Below are positions 1 to 5,635 of a DNA stretch of 5,661 bases, piece after piece (position 1 is the first letter of the stretch; each line of letters opens with the position of its first letter). The position numbers and the translations under genes were made by a program. Location: positions 1-5,661 of the forward strand of contig CAYWGQ010000211.1 in assembly GCA_964457725.1 (NCBI GenBank), given 5' to 3'. Source of the stretch: FEN-1219 sp964457725. GTDB taxonomy: Bacteria > Pseudomonadota > Gammaproteobacteria > Steroidobacterales > Rariloculaceae. The notes beneath the pieces were generated by a model. The model worked only from the letters and a program-made list of their open reading frames with translations. It was not told the DNA's origin and searched no databases.

Positions 1-569
1 AGCGCGGTCGTCGGCTCGTCGGCGCTCAGCACCTCGGGCCTGCCGGCGATCGCGATCGCGATCATCACCCGCGGCCGCATGCCCCCCGAGAGCTGGTGCG
101 GATACTCGCGGAGCCGCTGCTCCGGCGCCGGAATGCCGACCTGCTCGAGGAGCTCGATCGCGCGGCGGCGCAGCTCGCCGGTCGACTTGCCGGGCTCGTA
201 GAGCCTGAGCGCCTCGATCAGCTGGTTGCCGATCCGGTGCACCGGGTTCAGCGCCGTCATCGGCTCCTGGAACACCATGCCGATCCGCCGGCCGCGAATC
301 CGCGCGAGCGCGCGGCCTTCCGCCGCCGGCAGCGGCTCGCCGGCGAGGGCGATCGTGCCGCTCTCGATCACGCCCGCGGGCTGCGGCAAGAGGCCCATGA
401 CCGCGAGCGCGCTGACGGTCTTGCCGCAGCCGGACTCGCCGACGAGCCCGAGCGTGCCGCCGCGCGCGACGGTGAAGCTCACGTCGTCGACGACGCGCAC
501 GTAGCCGTCCTCGGCGTGGAAGCCGCAGCAGAGATTGCGAACTTCGAGGATCGGCTGCGACGTGCTCAT
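1..569 (-). CDS. Peptide ABC transporter ATP-binding protein (DppD/OppD/YejF-N type), 3' end outside window
   Basis: Cytoplasmic ATPase subunit that should power the importer encoded just upstream. I translated 189 residues before the left edge. They contain, in order, Walker A GESGCGKT (residues 44-51, Lys50), the Q-loop FQEPMTALNP (Gln101), the ABC signature LSGGM (160-164) and Walker B ending in ADEPTTA (Asp184, Glu185). MTALNP after the Q-loop and LSGGM are typical of the peptide/nickel ATPase family. The start ATG (567-569) overlaps the stop of the binding-protein gene in a 4-nt ATGA, which implies translational coupling; a Shine-Dalgarno site is at best weak. One oddity is LSGGMRPR, where the family usually has RQR, so Pro166 replaces Gln. 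The H-loop and C-terminal part are not visible. It therefore cannot be decided whether this is a single-domain DppD-like protein or a fused two-domain YejF-like protein. The gene is incomplete only because of the window edge. Confidence 0.95.
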   Translation of the reverse strand, partial: MSTSQPILEVRNLCCGFHAEDGYVRVVDDVSFTVARGGTLGLVGESGCGKTVSALAVMGLLPQPAGVIESGTIALAGEPLPAAEGRALARIRGRRIGMVFQEPMTALNPVHRIGNQLIEALRLYEPGKSTGELRRRAIELLEQVGIPAPEQRLREYPHQLSGGMRPRVMIAIAIAGRPEVLSADEPTTA

Positions 570-2461
570 TCGACTCGCCAGGTCGTGTCCTCGATGTTGA
601 TCGGCTCGAACGCGCGCCCGGTCCGCATCGCTTCCAGCGTCTCCTCCCGCGCGGCCTCGTCGATCCAGAACGTCGACTCGCTCGAGGAGCTGATCGGGTC
701 GAACAAGAGCTCGGTCGTCCGCGTCCCGTAGTGCGGCGGCAGCTTCAGCCAGCGCCAGAACGCCTCGCGCGTGTACGGCACTTTGTACATCGGGATGAAC
801 ACCGCCATGTCGTGCACGATCTGCTGGATGCGGTGCGCGAGCTCGACCCGCGCGGCCTTGTCCGTGCTCCGCTCGAACTCCATGATCAGCTCGTCGAGCT
901 CGGGATCGGCGGTGTTCGTGATGTTGTTGGTCTGCGGCTTGTTCGCGTTCTCCGAGTGGTAGTGCTCCCAGAACGCCGGAATGATGCCCGTCGCCCAGGC
1001 CATCCACGCGATCTGATGCTTCTTCTCGAGGATCTGCTTGAACGCGGCCGAGCCGTCCATCAGCTGCAGGTTCAGCTCCACGCCGGCCTTGCGCGCTTCC
1101 TCGCGCAGCAGCACGAGCCGCGGCGTGTGCTCCTGGCTCTGGTAGATCACGCTCAACGACAGGCGCCGGCCGTCTTTCACGCGGATGCCGTCGCGCCCGC
1201 GGGTCGTCCAGCCCGCGGCGTTCAGGTGCTCGTCGGCTTTCTGCAGATCGAACGGCCGCGGCTCGATGTTCGGATTCGTGTAGTCCCAGTAGCCGTCGTA
1301 GTGCTGGCGCAGCCGCTCGTAATCGCCGCGCAGCAGCGAGGTCAGCATCAGGTCGACGTTCATCGCGTAGGCGAGGCCGAGCCGCACGTCGTGATCGGCG
1401 AGGATCGGGTCGGCCGTGTTCAGCCACATCCCCATCGACGGCTGCGGCGTGTCCGTGTAGAACTTGATCTTCGCGATATAACCCCGGTCGAACTGCGGGC
1501 CCTGCGCCTTCTCGTACCAGAAGTTCGGCATCATGACCGGGAACGCGTCGATCTCGCCGCGCATGAAGTACTCCCAAGCGACGTTCATGTCGCGGATCAC
1601 GGTGATGCGCACGCGGTCCGGGTTGAACCGATGCTGCATGTACTTGTTGCCGTCGCCCCACCAGTCCGCGATGCGCTCGAGCTCGACGAACTGGCCCTTC
1701 TCGACGCGCGCGACGCGATAGGGCCCCGGTCCCGGCGCCGCCCGCCAGTCGTAGTCGCGCACCCAGTTCTCGTCGAGCTTGTGGAAGTGCCGCGGCGTCG
1801 GCGCCATGCCGTACTCGAGCAACAGCTCCTCTTTCGCTTTCGGCGTCGCGCCGACGATCGAGATCGTGTGGTCGTCGTGCTTGCGGACGTCGACGATGAT
1901 GTTCGTGTAGTAGTTGTTGTACCAGGGCGCGACGATGTGCGGCGAGCGCATGAAGTCGAGCGTGAAGAGGTAATCGTCCGCGGTGATCGGCTCGCCGTCG
2001 GACCAGCGCGCGCTCGGATCGAGCCGGTAGTACACCGTCCGCCCGTCCGGATCGAACGCCCAGTGGGTCGCGAGCGCGGGGATGTACTCGAGCGTGTTCG
2101 GGTGCACGCCGACGAGCCCCATGCTGACCATGCCGCGCAGGTATCCGGCGAACGCGCCGTTCGAGTCGGGTCCGACCGTGCGGAGCGTCAGCGGGAAGCT
2201 CTGCATCCACGTCCGGAACGTGCCGCCGCGCTTCGCTTCGGGTGAAGCGAAGATCGGATCGTCGGTGTTCGTCTCCCAGACGAGCCCCTCGGGCAGCGGC
2301 TCCGAGTCGTAGGTCGGGAGCTCGTCGACGAAGCGGGTACGCGCGAGCTCGACGTTCTCCGCGGCCGCCGCGTCCGCGGTGCTGCCGTTCGTGCCGCCGT
2401 CGCCGCCGGAGCCGCAGCCGTAGAGCGCGAGGAGCAGCAGTGCTGTGCAGATCCGGTTCAT
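566..2461 (-). CDS. Peptide-binding lipoprotein of an ABC importer (SBP_bac_5 family, YejA-like)
   Basis: Extracytoplasmic substrate-binding protein (631 aa) that should deliver peptides or peptide-like compounds to the two permeases. The N-terminus MNRICTALLLLALYGC is a short lipoprotein signal with a probable lipidated Cys16, although Tyr at -2 is not ideal for a lipobox. A Gly/Asp/Ala-rich linker follows (about 17-38). The binding fold starts near residue 78 with RGGTFRT. It includes WSDGEPITADDYLFTLDF (153-170), GPGPYRVARVEKGQFVELER (244-263), VRITVIRDMNVAWEYFMRGE (284-303) and MWLNTADPILADHDVR (345-360), all in the usual family order. The RD.NVA.E.F..GE.D pattern resembles YejA, as does the length, which exceeds a typical DppA/OppA. 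Residues 590-631 form a C-terminal extension. The ATG has a good Shine-Dalgarno site 4 nt upstream. The frame stays open upstream through the permease gene, but that part is an out-of-frame shadow. The substrate is unknown. Confidence 0.95.
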   Translation of the reverse strand: MNRICTALLLLALYGCGSGGDGGTNGSTADAAAAENVELARTRFVDELPTYDSEPLPEGLVWETNTDDPIFASPEAKRGGTFRTWMQSFPLTLRTVGPDSNGAFAGYLRGMVSMGLVGVHPNTLEYIPALATHWAFDPDGRTVYYRLDPSARWSDGEPITADDYLFTLDFMRSPHIVAPWYNNYYTNIIVDVRKHDDHTISIVGATPKAKEELLLEYGMAPTPRHFHKLDENWVRDYDWRAAPGPGPYRVARVEKGQFVELERIADWWGDGNKYMQHRFNPDRVRITVIRDMNVAWEYFMRGEIDAFPVMMPNFWYEKAQGPQFDRGYIAKIKFYTDTPQPSMGMWLNTADPILADHDVRLGLAYAMNVDLMLTSLLRGDYERLRQHYDGYWDYTNPNIEPRPFDLQKADEHLNAAGWTTRGRDGIRVKDGRRLSLSVIYQSQEHTPRLVLLREEARKAGVELNLQLMDGSAAFKQILEKKHQIAWMAWATGIIPAFWEHYHSENANKPQTNNITNTADPELDELIMEFERSTDKAARVELAHRIQQIVHDMAVFIPMYKVPYTREAFWRWLKLPPHYGTRTTELLFDPISSSSESTFWIDEAAREETLEAMRTGRAFEPINIEDTTWRVE

Positions 2462-2465
2462 GTCA

Positions 2466-2471
2466 CACCTC
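2466..2471 (-). promoter_or_regulatory. Shine-Dalgarno site of the binding-protein gene
   Basis: GAGGTG on the minus strand, 4 nt before the ATG at 2459-2461. It lies in the 14-nt gap after the YejE-like stop codon. It fixes the binding-protein start, because the same frame remains open far upstream. Confidence 0.75.
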
Positions 2472-2475
2472 ATTC

Positions 2476-3552
2476 TCACGCGTAGTAGGTGAACTTCTTC
2501 GGGTCGAACGCCTCGCGGATCGCTTCGCCGACGAATGCGACCATCAGCAGGACCGCGGTCATCGCGACGACGACCGAGCCGACGATCCACGGCGCCCGCA
2601 AGTTGCTGGTGCCCTGGCTCAGGAGCTCGCCCCAGCTCGGGGTCGGCGGCGGCAGGCCGAAGCCCAGGTAGTCGAGCGCCGTCAGCGCCGTCACGCCCGC
2701 GGCCATGGAGAACGGAATGAACGTGACGATGATCGCGACCGTGTTCGGCAGGATGTGCCGGAACACGATCCGCGGGCTCGAGGCGCCGAGCGCCCGCGCG
2801 GCGGTCACGTACTCCCGCGCCCGCTCCTTGTAGGTGGCGGTGCGCATGTACCACGTCATGCTCATCCAGCCGAAGATCACCATCACGGCCACCAGCGTGA
2901 AGAACGTCGGTACCACGACCGAGGCCACGATCATGATCACATAGAGGAACGGCACGTTCGACCAGATCTCGATCAACCGCTGGAAGACGAGATCGAAGGC
3001 GCCGCCCCAGAAGCCCATCGCGCAGCCGATCGCGACTCCGACGATGTAGTTGCAGAGCAGCAGGATCACCGAGAACGCCATCGCGAGACGGAATCCGTAG
3101 ACCAGCCGGGCGACGATGTCGCGGCCCGCGACGTCGGTTCCGAGGTAGTGCTGCGACTCGACGCTCGGCGGTGACGGCGGGAAGCTGCCGGTCGTGAAGT
3201 CGTTCTCGAACGCGTTGTACGGCACCGGGGGCAGCAGCACCCAGTTGTCGGGCGGCTCCTCGCCGGCGGCGATCGCGGCCGCACGCGCCTCCGCGAACCG
3301 CGCCGCGAGCTCCCGGTAATTCGTCTCGTAGTCGTAGTCCAGGCCGAACCGCCGGCCGGGAATGAAGGCGGCGTACGTCGGAAAGAAATACTCGCCCTCG
3401 TACTTGACGACGAGTGCACGGCTGTTCACGAGCAGCTCCGCGAAGACGCTGAGCACGAGCAGGACGACGAGTATCACGAGCGAGTAGTAGCCGCGCTTCA
3501 GCGACCGGAACCGGCGCCATTGCTTGATCGTCTGCGGGCTCCACCGGATCAT
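2476..3552 (-). CDS. yejE: Peptide ABC transporter permease, YejE-like (DppC/OppC class)
   Basis: Inner-membrane permease (358 aa), one half of the transport channel. The N-terminus (QWRRFRSLKRGYYSL, 11-25) followed by a first membrane segment (about 24-43) matches the OppC_N layout and looks like E. coli YejE. A long periplasmic segment (about 45-135) follows, rich in charged and aromatic residues, and ends at YLGTDVAGRDIVARLVYGFR (136-155). The BPD_transp_1 domain spans the rest. Its EAA coupling loop is EYVTAARALGASSPRIVFRH (247-266), and DYLGFGLPPPTPSWGELL (294-311) is typical of the class. The ending GEAIREAFDPKK (342-353) parallels YejE closely. The ATG lies 10 nt after the YejB-like stop, with an AGGAG site between. 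The symbol is by resemblance recalled from memory, not by alignment; the DppC/OppC class is certain, the Yej subgroup very likely. Confidence 0.93.
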   Translation of the reverse strand: MIRWSPQTIKQWRRFRSLKRGYYSLVILVVLLVLSVFAELLVNSRALVVKYEGEYFFPTYAAFIPGRRFGLDYDYETNYRELAARFAEARAAAIAAGEEPPDNWVLLPPVPYNAFENDFTTGSFPPSPPSVESQHYLGTDVAGRDIVARLVYGFRLAMAFSVILLLCNYIVGVAIGCAMGFWGGAFDLVFQRLIEIWSNVPFLYVIMIVASVVVPTFFTLVAVMVIFGWMSMTWYMRTATYKERAREYVTAARALGASSPRIVFRHILPNTVAIIVTFIPFSMAAGVTALTALDYLGFGLPPPTPSWGELLSQGTSNLRAPWIVGSVVVAMTAVLLMVAFVGEAIREAFDPKKFTYYA

Positions 3553-3559
3553 CCGCGCG

Positions 3560-3564
3560 CTCCT
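3560..3564 (-). promoter_or_regulatory. Shine-Dalgarno site of the YejE-like gene, overlapping the YejB-like stop
   Basis: AGGAG on the minus strand, 7 nt before the ATG at 3550-3552. It shares bases with the TAG stop of the upstream permease gene (3563-3565). A ribosome terminating there would sit on this site, favouring coupled, equal expression of the two permeases. Confidence 0.7.
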
Positions 3565-4594
3565 ACTGTCCGAACTTCACGCGCGGGTCGACCAGCGCGA
3601 CGCAGATGTCCGACAGGATGTTGCCGATCAAGAAGAGCAGCGACGAGATCACGAGAATGCCCATCACGACCGGGTAGTCGCGCTCGACCAGCGATTCGAA
3701 GCCGAGCAGACCGAACCCGTCGATGTTGTAGATCCGCTCGATCAGGAACGAGCCCGTGAGGATCACCGAGATGTTGTTGCCGAAGGACGTCGCGATCGGT
3801 ATCAGGCTGTTCCGCAGAGCGTGCCGGTACACCGCCTGCCGGAACGTGAGTCCCTTCGCGATCGCGGTGCGGACGTAGTCGGACGACAGGTTGTCCATCA
3901 GCGAGTTCTTCATCATGAAGGTCGTGACCGCGAAGCTGCCCGCCATGTAGGAGAGGAGCGGCAGGACGGCATGGTGCGTCACGTCCTTCACCTTCTCCCA
4001 CGGGCTCATGAGCGCGAACCCCTCGCTCACGAAGCCGCCGAGCGGAAACCAGCCGAGCTGCGACGCGAACACGGTCAGGAGCGCGATGCCGACGACGTAG
4101 CCGGGAATCGCGTAGCCCAAGAACACGAGCGTGGAGGTGGCGTTGTCGAAGTGGCTGTTGTGCCGTATCGCCTTCCAGACGCCGAGCGGGATGCAGACGA
4201 GATAGGTCAGGATCAGCGTCGTGACGCCGTAGAAGATCGAGATCGGGAAGCGGCCCTTGATCGTGTTCCAGACCGGCTCGTTGTAGCGGGTCGAGCGGCC
4301 GAGGTCGAGCACGAGCACCTTTCGGAGCCAGTCCACGTAGCTCACGAGGATCGGCTTGTCGAAGCCGTAATAGGCGCGCAGCTGGTCGAGCTGCGCCTCC
4401 GACAGCGAGCCGCCGCCGACCGCGCCGGCCGTGAGCCCGGCCCGGTCGCTGCCCGCGAGCAGCGCCTCGTTCAGCATCCGCTCGATCGGCCCGCCGGGCA
4501 CGACCCGCGTCACCGCGAAGACGAGCAGCGTGATCCCGATGAAGGTCGGGACGATCAGGATCAGCCGGCGGATGAAATAGGTGGTCGTTTCCAC
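3563..4594 (-). CDS. yejB: Peptide ABC transporter permease, YejB-like (DppB/OppB class)
   Basis: Inner-membrane permease (343 aa) and first gene of the operon; it should pair with the YejE-like subunit. TYFIRRLILIVPTFIGITLL (5-24) is the classic DppB/OppB first membrane segment, followed by VVPGGPIERM (31-40). A Gly/Ala-rich loop (about 47-64) precedes YYGFDKPI (75-82), as in YejB. LVCIPLGVWKAI (132-143) and GYAIPGYVVGI (160-170) begin the channel domain. The EAA loop is DYVRTAIAKGLTFRQAVYRH (239-258), and the end LSDICVALVDPRVKF (327-341) matches the family. Translation starts at GTG (4592-4594). An in-frame TAG at 4601-4603 lies just upstream, so no earlier start is possible. No convincing Shine-Dalgarno site precedes it, in contrast to the next two genes. 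The symbol is assigned by resemblance only. Confidence 0.93.
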   Translation of the reverse strand: METTTYFIRRLILIVPTFIGITLLVFAVTRVVPGGPIERMLNEALLAGSDRAGLTAGAVGGGSLSEAQLDQLRAYYGFDKPILVSYVDWLRKVLVLDLGRSTRYNEPVWNTIKGRFPISIFYGVTTLILTYLVCIPLGVWKAIRHNSHFDNATSTLVFLGYAIPGYVVGIALLTVFASQLGWFPLGGFVSEGFALMSPWEKVKDVTHHAVLPLLSYMAGSFAVTTFMMKNSLMDNLSSDYVRTAIAKGLTFRQAVYRHALRNSLIPIATSFGNNISVILTGSFLIERIYNIDGFGLLGFESLVERDYPVVMGILVISSLLFLIGNILSDICVALVDPRVKFGQ

Positions 4595-4622
4595 GGTTCG
4601 CTATGACTCGAGCCCGCGCGAA

Positions 4623-4631
4623 AGTATCCCA
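4623..4631 (-). promoter_or_regulatory. Possible extended -10 promoter element of the transporter operon
   Basis: The minus strand reads TGGGATACT, an extended -10 (TGn) followed by GATACT, which differs from TATAAT at two positions. It would place transcription start around 4616, about 20 nt before the GTG of the YejB-like gene. No recognisable -35 box sits at the right distance. Weak evidence in GC-rich DNA, supported mainly by its location. Confidence 0.25.
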
Positions 4632-4682
4632 CCGCGGCGGCGATTGCACGCTTCGATCGCCTGCCGCGGGCCCCGCTGCGGG

Positions 4683-4688
4683 CATAAT
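4683..4688 (+). promoter_or_regulatory. Possible -10 element, plus strand (CATAAT)
   Basis: CATAAT is one mismatch from TATAAT and stands out in very GC-rich surroundings. There is no matching -35 box. Its transcript would begin near 4695 and reach the MOSC gene only after about 240 nt of leader, so it would be an upstream alternative promoter or unrelated. Confidence 0.2.
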
Positions 4689-4820
4689 CCGGGCCGCTGC
4701 CGGCGAACGGGCATCCGAACCGCTCGGTGCGGAGCCGTTGCAAGCGTCGCGCTGAGATCGTGGCGCGTTGCTTGCCTCCTCGTGGCACTCGGCGTCTACG
4801 AGTGTATCGGTCGGTGCGGT

Positions 4821-4826
4821 TACAAT
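4821..4826 (+). promoter_or_regulatory. Possible -10 element of the MOSC transcription unit (TACAAT)
   Basis: TACAAT is one mismatch from TATAAT and lies 13 nt before the ATG at 4840. Transcription would start near 4833, giving a leader of only a few bases before the small ORF and about 100 nt before the MOSC start. No -35 match is found at 16-18 nt spacing. Confidence 0.35.
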
Positions 4827-4839
4827 CGCGGCGGTCCCC

Positions 4840-4938
4840 ATGGCCGGCATCTTCCACATCTTCGACCGCAATGGCTCCTCGTGGCCGCTCCGGGGCCCGC
4901 GGGCGGCTGCCGGACCGCGGTCGATGGGCAATCCGTGA
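4840..4938 (+). CDS. Possible 32-aa leader peptide or small protein overlapping the MOSC start
   Basis: I do not recognise this peptide. It begins MAGIFHIFDRNGSSWPLR and ends RSMGNP. It opens with ATG at 4840 and stops at TGA 4936-4938, which overlaps the MOSC start as GTGA, a form typical of translational coupling. Its codons almost always end in G or C, as in real genes here, though in such GC-rich DNA this proves little over 32 codons. There is no clear Shine-Dalgarno site, but a -10-like TACAAT stands 13 nt upstream, so a near-leaderless message is conceivable. Alternatives are a chance ORF, or the displaced N-terminus of the MOSC protein after a frameshift. Confidence 0.35.
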   Translation: MAGIFHIFDRNGSSWPLRGPRAAAGPRSMGNP

Positions 4939-5495
4939 CGGCGCTGGCCGCGCACGTTCCCGTTTTCGTCGACCTGCCGGCGCTCGACGCGGGGCTCCAC
5001 GAGATCGAGGCGGCGCCCGCGGAGGTCGGCCGGCTCGAGATGATCGTCGCCCGGCCGAGCGTCGACGAGCGGCGCGTGCTCGAGCAGGGCACGCTCGATT
5101 CGCTCGTCGGGCTCGTCGGCGACAGCTGGGCGACGCGCCGGCGGCCCGATCTCGAGGCGCAGGTCACGCTGATGAGCTCGCGCGTGATCGCGCTGCTCGC
5201 GGGCACGCGAGATCTTTGGCCGCTCGCGGGCGATCAGCTCTACGTCGACTTCGATCTGAGCCGAGCGAACGTGCCGCCGGGCACGGAGCTCGAGATCGGC
5301 TCCGCGGTGCTTGCGATCACGGCCGAGCCGCACCTGCCGTGCCGCAAGTTCAAGGCGCGGTTCGGCGCGGACGCGATGCGTTTCCTGCTGACCGAGCGCG
5401 GCCGCGAGCTGCAGCTCCGCGGCGTGAACGCACGCGTCGTCCGCGCCGGCACGATCGCCGTCGGCGACCGCATCGCCAAGCGCTCCCGCACTTAG
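4935..5495 (+). CDS. MOSC domain-containing protein
   Basis: A stand-alone MOSC-domain protein (186 aa from the chosen GTG), probably cytoplasmic; no signal peptide is seen. MOSC domains occur in molybdenum-cofactor sulfurases and in YiiM/YuaD-type proteins, where a conserved cysteine carries sulfur or binds cofactor. Here the candidate is Cys136 in AEPHLPCRKF (130-139). Other family-like blocks are ARPSVDERRVL (39-49), GLVGDSWA (59-66), AQVTLMSSRVIALLA (75-89), LAGDQLYVDFDLS (97-109) and LRGVNARVVRAGTIAVGD (161-178). They occur in the expected order, and the C-terminus is complete. The start is uncertain: GTG 4935 puts about 10 residues before the first family block, while in-frame GTG 4881 would add 18 Pro/Gly/Ala-rich residues without family character. 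The frame continues up to 4581, but that part is not protein-like. The reaction and substrate are unknown, and no functional link to the divergent transporter is evident. Confidence 0.85.
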   Translation: MTALAAHVPVFVDLPALDAGLHEIEAAPAEVGRLEMIVARPSVDERRVLEQGTLDSLVGLVGDSWATRRRPDLEAQVTLMSSRVIALLAGTRDLWPLAGDQLYVDFDLSRANVPPGTELEIGSAVLAITAEPHLPCRKFKARFGADAMRFLLTERGRELQLRGVNARVVRAGTIAVGDRIAKRSRT

Positions 5496-5519
5496 GTAGG
5501 AGCGGCTGTCCAGCCGCGA
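5495..5519 (+). repeat. REP copy 1, plus orientation
   Basis: GTAG at 5496-5499, then the hairpin GCGGCTGTCCAGCCGC at 5503-5518 (7-bp stem, 2-nt nominal loop). Its first base is the last base of the MOSC stop codon, so the element abuts the gene directly. Confidence 0.8.
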
Positions 5520-5541
5520 TCTTCGCGCGCAACGGGCACGA

Positions 5542-5573
5542 GTCGCGGCTGGACAGCCGCTCCTACCGGAAGA
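5542..5573 (-). repeat. REP copy 2, minus orientation, 32-nt unit
   Basis: Exact reverse complement of copy 1 over 5543-5567, with CTAC at 5563-5566, followed by the linker GGAAGA. It retains the full GGCTGGACAGCC core. Confidence 0.8.
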
Positions 5574-5604
5574 GCCGCGGCTGACAGCCGCTCCTACCGG
5601 AAGA
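5574..5604 (-). repeat. REP copy 3, minus orientation, 31-nt unit
   Basis: CTAC at 5594-5597. One G is missing from the core (GGCTGACAGCC), which leaves a 6-bp stem and a 3-nt loop. Identical to copy 4. Confidence 0.8.
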
Positions 5605-5635
5605 GCCGCGGCTGACAGCCGCTCCTACCGGAAGA
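5605..5635 (-). repeat. REP copy 4, minus orientation, 31-nt unit
   Basis: CTAC at 5625-5628. Identical along all 31 nt to copy 3, including the missing G, which points to a recent tandem duplication of one unit. Confidence 0.8.

Larger units (their letters stand above)
4595..4934. other. Divergent intergenic region between the transporter operon and the MOSC gene
   Basis: Both flanking genes point away from this stretch, so it must carry the promoters for both unless one is read from outside the window. I see weak -10-like boxes on each strand (4623-4631 minus; 4683-4688 and 4821-4826 plus) and a possible 32-codon ORF at 4840-4938. No operator palindrome, riboswitch, tRNA or longer gene is apparent. 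Open frames running through it lack family-like content. Confidence 0.6.

Noticed and set aside
731..2245. Plus-strand open frame of about 504 codons
   Set aside because: It lies wholly antisense to the binding-protein gene and is rich in Arg, His, Val and Asp as expected of a mirror frame in GC-rich DNA. No family motif is visible.
2462..3544. Upstream extension of the binding-protein frame
   Set aside because: It overlaps the YejE-like gene out of frame and is low-complexity Arg/Gly/Ala sequence. The lipoprotein signal and Shine-Dalgarno site fix the true start at 2461.
3524..4606. Plus-strand open frame of 360 codons
   Set aside because: Antisense shadow of the YejB-like gene with a highly charged, motif-free translation.
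4660..4685. Hairpin around GCCGCGGGC and GCTGCGGGC
   Set aside because: These are imperfect direct repeats rather than complementary arms; likely chance in GC-rich DNA.
4581..4934. N-terminal extension of the MOSC protein to an ATG at 4581
   Set aside because: The added 118 residues are Arg/Cys/Gly-rich without family similarity, and would overlap the start of the divergent operon.
3549..5333. Minus-strand open frame of 594 codons across MOSC and YejB-like genes
   Set aside because: Out of frame with the YejB-like permease and antisense to MOSC. The translation is Arg/Ala/Asp-rich with no recognisable domain.
5495..5567. Rho-independent terminator of the MOSC gene
   Set aside because: The hairpins are strong but no T-tract follows on either strand, so an intrinsic terminator is not supported.
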